In this document: piece by piece, positions 46,140 through 58,469 of the stretch | Numbering within the stretch: position 1 is the first letter of the stretch | Layout of the letters: each line of letters begins with the position of its first letter | From: Fistulifera solaris | Lineage: Eukaryota > Bacillariophyta > Bacillariophyceae > Naviculales > Stauroneidaceae | DNA: 64,000 nucleotides | Assembly: GCA_030295235.1 (NCBI GenBank) | Contig: AP026125.1 | Coordinates: forward strand, 620,001 to 684,000 | Direction of reading: 5' to 3' | Position numbers and translations under genes: made by a program | Notes under the pieces: model-generated | Told to the model about the DNA's origin: nothing | What the model saw: the letters and a program-made list of their open reading frames with translations, nothing else | Database searches by the model: none

Positions 46140-47154
46140 GTAAAGTATCTTATAGCGTTATTGTTTTCACTCCATTTTATTTTAAAAGCAATAATAATGC
46201 AGCAGGATATGGTGTCTCCGCGGCAACAGAAAATCTTGGGGCTTGGGGCAAGGATTAGTCCCCTTGGAGTTGGAGATGTGGCGATGTGCGATGTGGTGTA
46301 GTACTTACAAAGTACCAATTCAGAGTTTCCGTCTGCCTAAATTACAGAATTACAGACTGCTGATTCTATTATAGATCAAAGTGTAGAACTTGACCAAACA
46401 TGAATTATAAATTTCCTTCAAGTGACAAAGCAGTTTTCAATTCATTCGTTCACCGAAATTCTTGCAATTTTTTGTCGTTGTTGCAATCAAGTCTTTGCAG
46501 TGTTTGGATTACCCGCCTTGATACGTCGAAAAAGCCTGCGATCCGCTGTCTGCCGTAAGTACTATGGACCAAAGTGTTGTCCGTTATCGCCAAGACTGCA
46601 GTTCAGTCACGAATCCTTTTGATAGCCGTTTTTACTCCGTAAATTCGTTCGCCCGATTGCGTGAACTCCATTATTTGTCATTGTTGCAATTCTTCTAGAA
46701 GCGTTTGAATTACACGTCACTATATTTATGTCAAAGAGCCTTGAGAAATGTTGTCTCCCACTTCTATTTTGACCCGAAGTGACGGGTCTCGGAGACGACG
46801 AGGAGGAGTCGTCGTGGTTTAGGTCCAGCCAGATTGTCACCTCACCAAGATTACACTACCAAGAAGCAAGGAGGTGCCAAAAAGATGATTCAATTGTTTT
46901 ACACTCAATATCACAGTCAATCACTTTTTCGCCTCTTAAAACGTTTTTCAGAAAGTCTGTTAGTGTGATGTCTGCCAGTCCCCAGAAAATCTGGGTAAAT
47001 GTGGTCTTACAGAGCACAGAAAATCTGGGAGAGTTCCGTCTGCAAGTCGCCCAAGTTCGGAGCATTTTTCTTGGTAAAATAATACTGAGTATTGACAACG
47101 ACGATAGAAGGGGACCATTACAAAGAAGTGGAAACCACGATCTATTTCTGATCC
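46140..47154. repeat. spacer with two decayed 238-bp-family units
   Basis: No gene in this 1-kb spacer. From about 46430 to 46610 and again to about 46790, two head-to-tail units match the tandem repeat of 22.9-23.8 kb in order: TTCGTTC.CC, TTGTTGCAA, ATTAC.CGCCTTGAT, AAAAGCCT, CTAT.GACC.AAGTG, and the hairpin AAGACTGCAGTTCAGTCACG near 46590. They are much more diverged than the array copies. A TACTCCGTA lies at 46633-46641. At 46980-47030 two CAGAAAATCTGGG blocks resemble the core of the minisatellites at both ends of the window. Confidence 0.7.
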
Positions 47155-49712
47155 ATGGAGACAACAAAACCAAAGAGAATACGCTTCTACGAACAGCTTG
47201 GTGCTCCGTCCTTGCTATTTCGAAATGGAGACGCTTGCAACGTTGATGTTGACTTTGTGAGCGATGACTTTGGTCCGTCCGTGATCGAAGATTTTTGGGA
47301 AGAGCGAGAGCGACGTTCACGAGCTCAAGCTTGTTTTTATTACAAGATTGAGCAGCCCAAATTGAAAGTGGACTTAAGAGCTAGATCAAAAGTGATTGCG
47401 AAACAACGGAAACGTAAGAACGCGCATCGTCATATGAGTTTTTGGATGAAAGAGGGCTCGGAACATCTTACATTCGACAAGCCGCACCCTGCGAAAGAAG
47501 TCAATCACTTCAAAACTAAACTATCCACGGCACAAGTATTTGAGTCAGCTTACTTACGTTCACATTTGATAGCCTACAAGCCGTCAACAAGTCGGGGCAT
47601 TCGTCGACCCATGGTAGAATTTTCAACATTTATGGCGACACTGCGTCGCGATCATGGCGATCCCAACTACATGGCTCCGTTTCCAAAAGAAGAAGATTAC
47701 CAATTGATGAATACTAAAGAATTGAAAAGAGCAAAGCATCGGCGTCTGTATTCGCATCCTTTTGGAGAGAACCATCCCAATCGACCGTCACTCTACGGAA
47801 ACTGCTTGATTTGTTTCCACTGTGTTTGTTCGCGCTGCAACGGACAAAAGGACCCGACAATTTGCCTTCTTCATCCAGTAGGAGAAGAATGCGATAAGCT
47901 GCGTTTGTCCTTCATTTCCTTACCCCACGGACCTCGGAGAGAAAACGCGCCGGAAACAACGGAAGATGGCCCTGACATGCAGCTAAATCTGGGCGAATCG
48001 ATCCGTCAGCTTCGACAATGTGGCAGTGAAACTTTCATGGCGCGTACAGCGTTATTCTGTGTCTTCTTTCGTGTGAGCTTGGACGAACAGGAAACCCATG
48101 GTAATTTGGTATGCGGTAGTTGCTACAAGCTTTCCTTACTACACAAAGTCGACCTTCGCACCCTCTCAAAGTTCGCTCCCTCCTATATCCCTGCCAGCAT
48201 ATCGTGTCATCCCAAGTATGGTCTGAATTTTTCAAATCCGAGGAGTGCTATTCTGTCTGTTTGCCAGAAAACGGGTGATCGTGTAACGGTATACCTGGCT
48301 CAATGCGATGATCAAGAGGTCCCCATTACGAAACATCGATTCAACAATCTGCACGATATCTCTTATATCGAATTCACAATGAACCATCCAATGGTTCTCT
48401 GGTCCGCTGCTCGGTCCCACATTCATCCAATTACGAAAGTCAGTATCGATTCCCAAGATCATCAGTTTGGTTTCGGCAACGGACTTTTTTGTTTAGATGC
48501 ACGATCGCAACAAGCTATCTTTCAGTGGAGTCCCAGTCGGGAAGAATTTGTTGCGGAAGGTGTACACGGCTTATCGGGTATCCACGTCGATGAGAAAATG
48601 CCCTATTCTCTTTGGGTGTCATCTTTTCCGCCGGAAAAGTCTGGGAGATTGATTCGAGAATGCCTTCCACGCCTGTAACAACATGGTCACTGGCACATGC
48701 CTGCAATGGTTTGGGGGCTGTCTTACCACCAACAGGTCTGTATGGAGCCGGGCATTTGTTCTCGCGACCAATCGTAAGCAGCTTTTATGAGAATCAGAAA
48801 CAGGCGCAATTTCAGCCACTTTTGAGCGTAAGCCAAGACCCTGGCGCATTTTCTCTAAACGTTTATCAGCGACCCTTCTCGAGACCACGCTTCGCAACAC
48901 GGCCTGTTGAATGTACACCCGATCCGAATCTCTCTCGAATGAAAGGACTGAATGTCGCTTCCAGTTCGATGTTTTCACTGCCCGAAAGATCAGACAAGGT
49001 GTTTGTGACTGGGTTAGTTTCATTTGACGTGTCGCCGACAAGATTACTTACCGTTGCAGATCTCGTGCGTATCGGCTATGCAGATGAGAATGAGATTGAT
49101 GCTTTCTGTGCCGTAACTATGAACAATCAAGGAGATTTGCACATGTATACGGTAATGGACGGTCGAGAGAGGGAATGTTCATTGGGAATGAAAGCTGACT
49201 CTCCCGTCGGCGGGGGTTTCATCGCGTTGCCACAGCAAGTAGATGCTGTGAATCAAAATGATAGCGTGGCCTCGCATACCCTAGTTGTTCGGCTTGGTAA
49301 CGATTCTCCAGATCCAGTCAGTGCTTTTGCATTACCGACAATTACCCATGATATGCGTTCCCTAGCCAAATCATGCGAAAAATTAGGATCGTTTTCTATG
49401 CCATCACAAGAAGCCGTGACGTTGGAAGAGCAAGAGCCGGACGGCCATTTGTTCTGCAAGAACGAGAACATGCTTTTTTCTTTTGTTGTCGTCGACCAAT
49501 CGAAACAACCCTCAGCTCTGCAATCACCACCGCAAACAATCAGTGACGGGAACTCTGAGATGAAAAGCATGGAAGAAAATTTTTTTCTTCCATTTCGATT
49601 GCAAGACTTCGATGAAAAGGATGTGCGATCAAGATCGGACATGAGCTTTGAGGCGGTTGAAAAGGTCTCCGACGTGCTACGAAATTGGGGTGACTACGAA
49701 GGCAATGACTGA
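47155..49712 (+). CDS. large unrecognised protein, possibly beta-propeller
   Basis: About 850 residues in two frames that join at a T4 run (48624-48627, one base short), where SLWVSSF continues as SAGKVWEIDSRMP. The N-terminal 250 residues are basic and hydrophilic (RARSKVIAKQRKRKNA). A cysteine cluster, CFHCVCSRCNGQKDPTICLLHP, follows, which might bind zinc. From about residue 300 there are repeated beta-strand-like blocks with WD-repeat-like ends (HPMVLWSAARSHIHPIT, GKVWEIDSRMPSTPVTTW). This layout resembles the Rrn6/TAF1C-type RNA polymerase I initiation subunits, but the resemblance is weak, and I assign no function. The acidic/Ser-rich tail is probably disordered. The gene is convergent with the next, with 55 bases between stops. 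Confidence 0.6.
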
Positions 49713-49767
49713 TAATTATACGGAGTGTATATTGAAAATAACATAGAAAAGATTACTGTCATGCAAA

Positions 49768-52189
49768 TTAATGCGAGGATATATCTAAGCACGTTGCAGC
49801 CAATTCAATACTTCGAGCGACATGCGCAATAGAATAGCGATTATCAAGTCCAAGGACATACTGCAATAGCTCCAAGCGGAGACAGGGAGAATGCATCCTC
49901 TGCACCATCATGTGAATTGCTTGCAAGAATCTGATATCAGTAAAGTCCGTCGCTGAGACAGCGTCACGAAGCTGTTGGGCAAAGGCTCTTCTATTTGCTA
50001 TTGCTTTGTTGCTGACAAAAGCCATGAAGCTGCTGTTTTGTGCCGTATTTATCTTGAGATCTCCCTGAGCTGCTACAAGATCATACCAGGACGCCAAGCG
50101 AAAAGCGACACTCTGTTCTCCATAGTTGACCCATTCTTCGACTGCATTAACGCTCTCTTCAACACGCTTCTTTGCACTCCCATCCTGCATTGCCCGAAGG
50201 ACCTGAGCAGCGCCCAAGACTGCCAATAGCCCGTCCGAGTTTGTAGCACTTCTGAGACGGTCTGTATCGAGAGGAGGTGGGGAGGTGGCTCTGGAAGCCC
50301 GGTAGAGGCAATGTCTTGTTTGGAAGCATTTGCAGCGATCTTTGCATCCTTCTCAATGAGCTCGCCATCTTTGATCAGGGACTGTTTCTGTTTCAATACA
50401 CTTTCCAGCTTCATTACCTGTTTTGTGCCCCTATAAGATGCTTCACTGAAATCATCTTTTTCTTCATCCCGGCATCTTTGTGATGCCACTAGACTATAAA
50501 GAATCAACAGTTGACGCGATGTGTGGTAATCACCAGCTCGCAGCGCTGACGCCAGTCCTTCGTTAACGAAATCTTGCAACATATGGCTGCTTCCGCTGTC
50601 CACGCTGGATTCATCATTGTTGATTTTACGGTCGATAGACATAACGTGCTTGAGAATACTTGCGACCGATTCATCGGTTGCGCCGAAGCTCACCTGCAAT
50701 GTGCGACAGTTCCTCGGGAGTCAGAATACTTTGAATGTCTTCGTCCAGATCTAATAGCTCATCCACTTTCTGCTGGAATGCGCTATTGTCTGTGCAATCA
50801 ATCGTAGTTTTATGCGCTATTGTCGTGTTTTGAAAAGGATTCAGGTTTCGTGCTGCCACTTTCCAGAGCTCATGTTGCAAGCTCGATGTCAGCACTTTAA
50901 CACCCTCCTCAGGAGTAATGAGCAAAAGAGGAATATTTTTGAAATGCTGCTCGCCTAAGACATGCATCAATCGAGCCCTAGTGCGGAGCAAGGTGATCAA
51001 ATCCCCATACGTGGCTGTACGTACAAACAATGCAATAGGTAAACCAACACCTCGGTCGAAGGAGCGTATGGCATCTGGAAAGCGTCCCGTACAGTCCCTT
51101 CCATTGACTAGCCTTCCAACTCCTCCTATCCGTACATAGACCTCGTTGTATGGAATTTGGTTTAGTCCGGAAACCTTTCGGAACCCGACGGTGTATTCAT
51201 CTTTTGTCAGATACTCGTCGTTGTACTCACGCAGCCTCGACAGGGAGACCAAAGCTTCTCTTCTTCCATTGATGAGTTTGCCACGACCATCAATGTTGAA
51301 CTCAGTCTTCGCCGAGTACCCCGACGGCCAAGCCCACGTTTCGGTTTTCGTGGCGACGGAATTTTCCGTCTCCCCCTTCGGGAAACGAGTCCGGTAAAGC
51401 AAATACGACGCCTACCGGATACGAGACCGGTGATCCGTAGCAGCGCATCTTTTTCGCGCCTCTCGGCAATAAGGATGTGCTTGTAACAAAACTGTTGAAG
51501 GGATGAGTCTCGTCTGGTGGTTGGTCCTCGTGTTCATTGGGAGCCCTGGTCCTCGATTTTTGATAATGACAGAATCGATGCAGAAAATCCGTCCAGTCGG
51601 TACCCTTGAGCGTTTTGACGACACATTGTTGCTTTTCAAACAGATCCACAACTTCTCGTTCCGCTTCAGTCCAGTCGGCGTTTTCCCTTGATTCCTTCAA
51701 TGGCGTAAATTCATCGTTCGGTCCGAAGTCCAGACCGGGCAGGGGTTCAATGTGAGGTCTGTAACCGCATATTTGACTTTCCGGAATCCCTGCTTCCGAG
51801 GGAAGAACCGTATCATTGGGATCCAGTATTTCTGTAGCGATGATCCCGATTGTCTCGGCTTGGTCAATTTGTTTTCCGTCTTTCAGGGCCACCAGTGGCT
51901 TGTGAGGCAAGGGTGATGTGAAATGATCGTTCACGGATGCATCCGAGTTCATTCGCTTGTTCTTATCACCCACAGCACGTCTCAAATGGTCACGGAAGAC
52001 AATAGAACGGGCCGATTCATGATACACAAGGACAGGTTGCTCGAGCCGACGCCCTGCATTGGAATATCCCGAGTGACTTCCTTCGTCGGAAGAGAACGAA
52101 GCACTCCCGCGCAGCGCGCTGTGTTGGGACCGATAGCGACATGGTTCGTCAGCACTCGTAGGGCTAATGTTGGTGGAAGCACTTGTCGT
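49768..52189 (-). CDS. large unrecognised protein, N-terminus unresolved
   Basis: Four overlapping frames form one locus of roughly 800 residues. The frame jumps fall at 51380-51382 (G3, one too many), 50676-50677 (one too many) and 50279-50282 (G4, one too few), read on the plus strand. The N-terminal part is Ser-rich and disordered-looking (ALRGSASFSSDEGSHSGYSN), open from 52189 with no ATG before 51952, so an upstream exon is likely. The centre contains CYGSPVSYPVGVVFALPDSF and TWAWPSGYSAKTEFNIDGRG, which look like a globular beta domain. The C-terminal 300 residues are helical, with EELSHIAGELRRN and LLQYVLGLDNRYSIAHVAR. I recognise no family. Confidence 0.5.
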
Positions 52190-52392
52190 TCACTGTTGTA
52201 GTTCTCTATGATACTTTGTTGAGTGTTGCTTCTATTGAAAAGATTTTTCTGTGAATGATTAGCGACATCAAAGCGAACAGTTGGACGGATACCGATGTCA
52301 AGAAAATGGACCGAGGAACGCTTCTGCGTTGCTTCTCGATCCTACTTCCACTTCCACTATAAAAGTTTCTTTCATTTTCACGTCGGAAAACG

Positions 52393-52459
52393 ACGTTAAA
52401 ATTCTGCCTCGCCGTAGGTTCTACGTAGCAAATTGTACTGAGAGGCAGAATTTTAACGC
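52393..52459. mobile_element. 67-bp palindromic mini-MITE, copy 2
   Basis: It has the same terminal inverted repeats (ACGTTAAAATTCTGCCTC and complement, with the last base changed on the right) and the same central GCCGTAGG..TACGTAG as the copy at 24543-24609. It ends 12 bases before the first unit of the 248-bp satellite array. Confidence 0.8.
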
Positions 52460-52471
52460 CCTCTCCGAAAT

Positions 52472-54040
52472 CCGAGGATCGACACATTGAATTTCCACTA
52501 TGAAACGGAGAGTTGGTTTACGCCAGCCAAGACTGGATTGTACATGAGTCATGAGTCATGAACCGAACGACAAAGGATTCCGTTTTGCGTCGCTCGCATC
52601 CGTCCATTGTCATTCAGCTGCGAATTTAATTATGATTGCTGGTAGCTAAAGCTGCAACAATGATGATTCTGAACGACTTGTTAAGAGTTTCTTTGATTTT
52701 CATGTCGAAAAACCGAGGATCGACACCTTGAATTTCCACTATGAAACGGAGTGTTGGTTTACGCCAGCCAAGACTGGATTGTACAGTAGCCATGAGTCAT
52801 GAGTCATGAGCCGAACAACAAAGGGTTCCGTTTCGCGTCTCTCGCATCCGTCCATTGTCATTCAGCTGCGAATTTAATTATGATTGCTGGTAGCTAAAGT
52901 TGCAACAATGATGATTCTGAACGACTTGTTAAGAGTTTCTTTGATTTTCACGTCGAAAATCCGAGGATCGACACCTTGAATTTCCACTATGAAACGGAGA
53001 GTTGGTTTACGCCAGCCAAGACTGGATTGTACAGTAGCCATGAGTCATGAGTCATGAGCCGAACAACAAAGGGTTCCGTTTTGCGTCTCTCGCATCCGTC
53101 CATTGTCATTCAGCAGCGAATTTAATTATGATTGCTGGTAGCTAAAAATGCAACAATGATGATTCTGAACGACTTGTTAAGAGTTTCTTTGATTTTCACG
53201 TCGAAAATCCGAGGATCGACACCTTGAATTTCCACTATGAAACGGAGAGTTGGTTTACGCCAGCCAAGACTGGATTGTACAGTAGTCATGAGTCATGAGT
53301 CATGAACCGAACGACAAAGGATTCCGTTTTGCGTCGCTCGCATCCGTCCATTGTCATTCAGCTGCGAATTTAATTATGATTGCTGGTAGCTAAAGTTGCA
53401 ACAATGATGATTCTGAACGACTTGTTAAGAGTTTCTTTGATTTTCATGTCGACAATCCGAGGATCGACACCTTGAATTTCCACTATGAAACGGAGTCTTG
53501 GTTTACGCCAGCCAAGACTGGATTGTACAGAAGCCATGAGTCATGAGTCATGAGCCGAACAACAAAGGGTTCCGTTTCGCGTCTCTCGCATCCGTCCATT
53601 GTCATTCAGCTGCGAATTTAATTATGATTGCTGGTAGCTAAAAATGCAACAATGATGATTCTGAACGACTTGTTAAGAGTTTCTTTGATTTTCACGTCGA
53701 AAATCCGAGGATCGACACCTTGAATTTCCACTATGAAACGGAGAGTTGGTTTACGCCAGCCAAGACTGGATTGTACAGAAGCCATGAGTCATGAGTCATG
53801 AGCCGAACAACAAAGGGTTCCGTTTTGCGTCTCTCGCATCCGTCCATTGTCATTCAGCTGCGAATTTAATTATGATTGCTGGTAGCTAAAGTTGCAACAA
53901 TGATGATTCTGAACGACTTGTTAAGAGTTTCTTTGATTTTCACGTCGAAAATCCGAGGATCGACACCTTGAATTTCCACTATGAAACGGAGTGTTGGTTT
54001 ACGCCAGCCAAGACTGGCTTGTACAGTCAACCTTAGTCAT
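52472..54040. repeat. 248-bp satellite array, about 6.4 copies
   Basis: CCGAGGATCGACAC begins units at 52472, 52713, 52961, 53209, 53457, 53705 and 53953. The first period is 241 and the other five are exactly 248. Copies differ at only a few positions, and some variants alternate (for example GCTAAAGTTGC against GCTAAAAATGC), which points to expansion by blocks. Each unit includes GAAACGGAGAGTTGGTTTACGCCAGCC, the overlapping heptads TGAGTCATGAGTCATGA, and ATTTAATTATGATTGCTGG (given here in pieces). There are no open frames of note. The array is flanked by the mini-MITE on the left and the RING-ankyrin gene on the right. Confidence 0.95.
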
Positions 54041-54285
54041 GAACAAAAGTTTCGGACTTCGGACTTCGGAGCGGCGGACGGAATGCGATCCCTCAAGTGA
54101 CGTCACGCTCTTTTCCCGCGAAATTTTATACGGAGTACTCCGTACCAAAAATATGCTCCGTAATAAACACGTAGTAATGATGTCAAGAGCATGACCGCAA
54201 AGCAATATGTTGTTGACGCTGTCAACCGAATAGAGACTACGGAGTATTTGTTTTCAGAATACAATGAGAAGACAACATAATAGCG

Positions 54286-56130
54286 ATGACGGAAGAGACT
54301 GCTGGAAGACTGCACGTGAGCGCAATCGAATTAAAGCTCGTTTTGAAATCCGAAAAGAGTCGGAGAGCGTCAACTCACTATTTCCAACGATTACAATCAA
54401 GAGCTTATGCACCAGATCTTGTTCCGTATTGTCAGAGGAGATCGCTCGTTTTTCTCCCTGAAATCTCTTTTTGATAATATAACTATTTTGTCCTCGCCGA
54501 TTCCTGTCGATCATTGTCTACGGAACGCACAGGGCGGGATTCTCATGGAGACTATGATTCACAGCCGAATCGGATTCGACCGGTTACAAGCCTTGAAACA
54601 GAGGCTCGAAAAGCGAGAGACGTGCACATTTATGGAGTATGCTGCTTGGATTGGACGCTCCAGTATCATAGGGAGCATGATGGAAGGAGGAATCAATCCG
54701 TGTCTACGAGGTTCGCTGCGAGGAAACACTGCCACAAACGGAGCATGCAACAAAGAACTACTGGATATAGGAACCGAGGCCCTCAAAAAGTTTTTGCTAG
54801 CCGTTCCTTTGTCTTTATCGACCCATGTTGTGCAACGCGTTGTTGATATGCGGGTGCTGGAGCCGGTGCAAAGATCGGTGTGTGCTATCTGTGATAAAGA
54901 AAGCTCTCCAGATGATCTACTATGCTATGGAACTCCTTGTTTTCACCTATTTTGCGAGACTTGTTTCTGGAAGGATCTACTGGCTAGAATATTCTTACCT
55001 TCGACTACAAAAGTCGTGATCTGTCCTGTGTGTTCTATACAGGAATCACCGTCTTGCTCTATGACAAGGAGCGACCCACAAACGTGTTGCAAGGAGAGTC
55101 TTGATCTTTATCTGTCGCTTCCTTCTGGAAGTAAAGACATTCAAACCGCAAAGAAAGGAAAAGGGAAAATCAGAGATGACACATATGCCAGCGAATCATG
55201 GTCTATAGCTGTCGCACCTTCTCTAGGTTATACGCAAGCCGTTCGGAGAGACAAGTTTTTCACTCATGTAGAGAGAGGATCATTTCATTTCGTAAAAGGT
55301 TGCATAGACCGTGGTATTGATTTAAATCTTCGCAACGAATACGGACAAACTGCTCTTTTCATTTCCGCATGGTATGGTTACCTTGAAATTGTTCAGCTGC
55401 TATTGCAAAGTGGCGCGGATCCGTCAGTTGCTTGCAATGCAGGAATCACGCCTTGGCAAGTTGCTAAACGTTGCAATCATCAGCAAATACGTGATCTACT
55501 TGCAGAATGTAGCTGTGGGTCGTTTACTTTTCACGAAGAGGTCTTTCCGAAGCCTTTGAGCTTTGAATTGTTGACGCTGATCGACACTACAGTCGACCAC
55601 CCCGGGGCCGGATCCTTCTTTATCGACAGAGCAATTGATAATACAGTCGCTGATAAGTTGGTAGAACTTTGGCAGATGCTTCCTGTCGTCGAATCTTTGA
55701 CGAAAAAAGCAATGGGCAAGCCATGCTCTGTTCGAAGTTATTTTTGTGATTCGCTCGGTTGGATATCAAACTTACTTGCCGACGCCTTAAACCAAACGCT
55801 CGAAGACAAAGAGATCTGTGTCTTTCCGCACATGCGGTATCTCTGCTATAGAGACAAGGGATCTGTTTGGCACGACATGTTGATCTGAATCGACAACATC
55901 CTTGCCAAAACATTCGCAGCACGCATTCCTTCCTCCTATATCTGTTTGATTGCGACGAAGGAGGTGAAACGACATTACTTCAGGATCTCTCCCGTGACGA
56001 GATCGCCCTAACCAGTGTAAAGCCCAGAAAGTCGCGTTTACTTTGTTTCCCCCACGCATGTCCGCACAAGGGCGAAGAAACCGTAGATCTCCCCAAGCTT
56101 CTTATTCGTGGTGAAGTTAGTATCGTGTGA
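54286..56130 (+). CDS. RING finger - ankyrin - 2OG-Fe(II) oxygenase fusion protein
   Basis: One locus of about 615 residues. After a helical N-terminal region, a RING-like zinc finger reads CAICDKESSPDDLLC, PCFHLFCETCFW, VICPVCS. Ankyrin repeats follow: GSFHFVKGCIDRGIDLNLRNEYGQTALFISAWYGYLEIVQLLLQSGADP and CNAGITPWQVAKR (in parts). The C-terminal 200 residues have the prolyl-hydroxylase-type oxygenase layout: RYLCYRDKGSV, then LARHVDLN for the H and D, SFLLYLFDCDEGGETTLL, VKPRKSRLLCFPHACPHKGE with the distal His. Frame jumps at a T5 run (54468-54472, one too many) and a T3 run (55866-55868, one too few) are bridged because family sequence continues across both. RING would suggest ubiquitin ligase activity; the oxygenase substrate is unknown. 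Confidence 0.8.
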
Positions 56131-56284
56131 CAAGCGCTGGATTTCGTCTACGCTTTCTTTCAAGATTTCAGCCACCTTAATGTGCTCAAAAATTCTTTTA
56201 GAAAATAGAATGAAAAGGAGTTTAGCTTGTCTAAATATCATTCGCAAAATTTACCCCTTATCCGGTTGAAGGCACAAAATTGTA

Positions 56285-58130
56285 CTACTTCGCAACCAAA
56301 GGCACAATTGTCGCACCAATAACAATACCGACCACAAGACCGACAGCTATCCCTGTTGCAAGCACTGCAATAGTGCTCAGTCTGACTTCGCTGGCGTGAC
56401 GCCAAGGAATACCCCCACGCATGACAACTTGTGGGGGAACTTTTGGACAGCAGGGGAACAGCCTCTTGGTGAGACAAATAGCTTTCAGAATTCTCTGGGA
56501 GTATTTCACCAGCCTCCAAAGAGCCGTAATTTACAAGGGAATCCCTTGGTAAAGATACTTGGCGTCGAACCTGCAAGGGCGAGACGTTCATCCCACCTTT
56601 CGGTGACCACGTACCCGTTGTAAGGTCTGCGTCAACGTGCATCGGTGACCCAGGGGCAACAATACGGATCTCGTCAATTTCATGGGGCCCTTCCGTCGTG
56701 ACCGATCGGATATCGAGTCTCAACGCATCAGCGGTAATGTCCTCTTGCTCGGCAAAATCTTTTTGTTCGGATCGTGGCGATAAATCGGCTCCAAAGTGGT
56801 ATGATGAATTCAATTGATTATCCATGGCTCCATCTCCTCTCGCAGAAATACTTGAGTATGGATTTGCTTTTCGCGTGTCACTCGAACTTGGTGACAGCTG
56901 CGCGAGCGGAGAAGGAATCTTAATGGCTTCTAGACCTTCAAAACTTCGTTGATCAGAATGACGATCAAGCTCATGAAAGGTATTTATATTCTGGATCCCA
57001 CTTAAGAGGGATGTTGTTACCGACTCGTCCTGTGCAGTTGTAGGCGTGTCCACACTCTCTAAACCATATCGCGCATGCTGTAGACCACCAAAGTCGGCGA
57101 GTTCTCCTATCTCAGAAAGCGTCTCCTCTCGTTCAGAAGGAGGCGCATTTCCAATACTAGCTTCATCAATTGCTGCTAGTTCTTCCATATCAGCTTCTGT
57201 AAGACGTAGCAAGCGAGGTTCGTGGTGCGTGTGACTGTTTGTTGATGAAGCTACGTCACTTATAAGATCATGATCGTCCACAGAGTTTTCCCTAGAAATA
57301 GTGTTCTCTTGATGAACTTCCGCCATAGTCGACAATGAGGGTTTCTCCGAGGCGTTAGTATAATCGTCGAATGACGGCATCAAGAGGGTAGCCGAAGATT
57401 GCGGAGGTGTTTCATCGGTAGGTCGATCGACATCCAAAGATACGTTTCGATCTATTTCCCCGTTTGTTGCTGCAATAGTAGCCTCCGGCATCAAGGGCTC
57501 GTTTAAGAAGCGTTCCATGAGAACACCTTGTTCGGGCGTTTCCTTACTATCCGTTGGTTTTACCTCTGGATCAAACGAAGTGCTATTTCTAAGAAAACGT
57601 TCCATGTTGAAACCGAGACGAGACTCATCTAAGTTTTCTTCGTCAGGATGAGCCACGATACTCTCTTCGCCCAATGTATCCGTAACACTGCCATTCTCGC
57701 GAGAACTTTCCATCGTCGACTGGTGCAGCATGTCCGCATTGACACGAATCAGATCATTGTCCATTATTTCCGTATCCACATCTTCTTGCTCGACATTGTT
57801 TAAAGCAAATTGTCGTTTCAGACGGGCCCGTTCGGTTTCAATACGTCGTTCTCGTTCCCTCATAACTAACTTCTCTTTCAAAGTAAGGGGCCTCTGGCTA
57901 GGGGGCTGTGGCGGTCCACCGTCCTGTTCCTCGACAACCGATTCCATCATGCGCAGCGAATCGTCGTGTCCTAAATGCACCAAAGTTTCGTCCGTTTCCA
58001 CTTGCCGGCTCCAATCATCATCGTCCTCGTGACTAACGCTGTTAATTGAACTTCCGACGCGCTCATTATTTTCGACATTCAAATGGTTCTCGTTCGCGTT
58101 ATCCTGGTTGGCATCGTCGACCGTATCCAT
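56285..58130 (-). CDS. unrecognised acidic protein with C-terminal membrane anchor
   Basis: About 615 residues from ATG 58130. Most of the protein is acidic, Ser/Thr/Glu-rich and predicted disordered. A short charged helix lies near residues 85-115 (LKEKLVMRERERRIETERAR), and two similar motifs, GFNMERFLRN and GVLMERFLNE, follow about 40 residues apart. The last 35 residues, in the frame that ends at 56285, form a Gly/Val/Ile-rich helix (AVLATGIAVGLVVGIVIGAT) with a short tail, as in tail-anchored proteins. That frame is reached through a T4 run on the plus strand (56441-56444, one base too many); otherwise the protein would end in a Cys-rich stretch at 56238. The function is unknown. Confidence 0.6.
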
Positions 58131-58469
58131 CCTTATTTTCCACAGAAAATGACACCCTGCGGTTGCAATAAACGAACAGCAATTCTATAGTCGCTTCTCA
58201 ATCCCGCTGTTGTATCAGAATCTTTACTACTTGTTAGGATTGCTTTTACCGTCGCTATCTTTCCTTACTTCGTGTTTTGACGATGTTCTGATGAAATGCT
58301 CAGCGCAGCTGCTCAAACAAAACGTGATTTTTTTACAAAAATCGTTATTCTCGATGTACAACTTGTTCGAATTTTACTTTTTTTCCGAAAATGCAAACTA
58401 CCAGTGTATCAATAAAATTTAAGGGTACTTCGTATCGTTTTTCATAAAAAGGTCATTTTTCACAAAGAT

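Noticed and set aside
51302-52027. FYRN/FYRC chromatin domain in the large minus-strand protein
   Set aside because: YPVG and WPSGY recall FYRN, but the aromatic pattern and spacing do not fit well enough to claim it.
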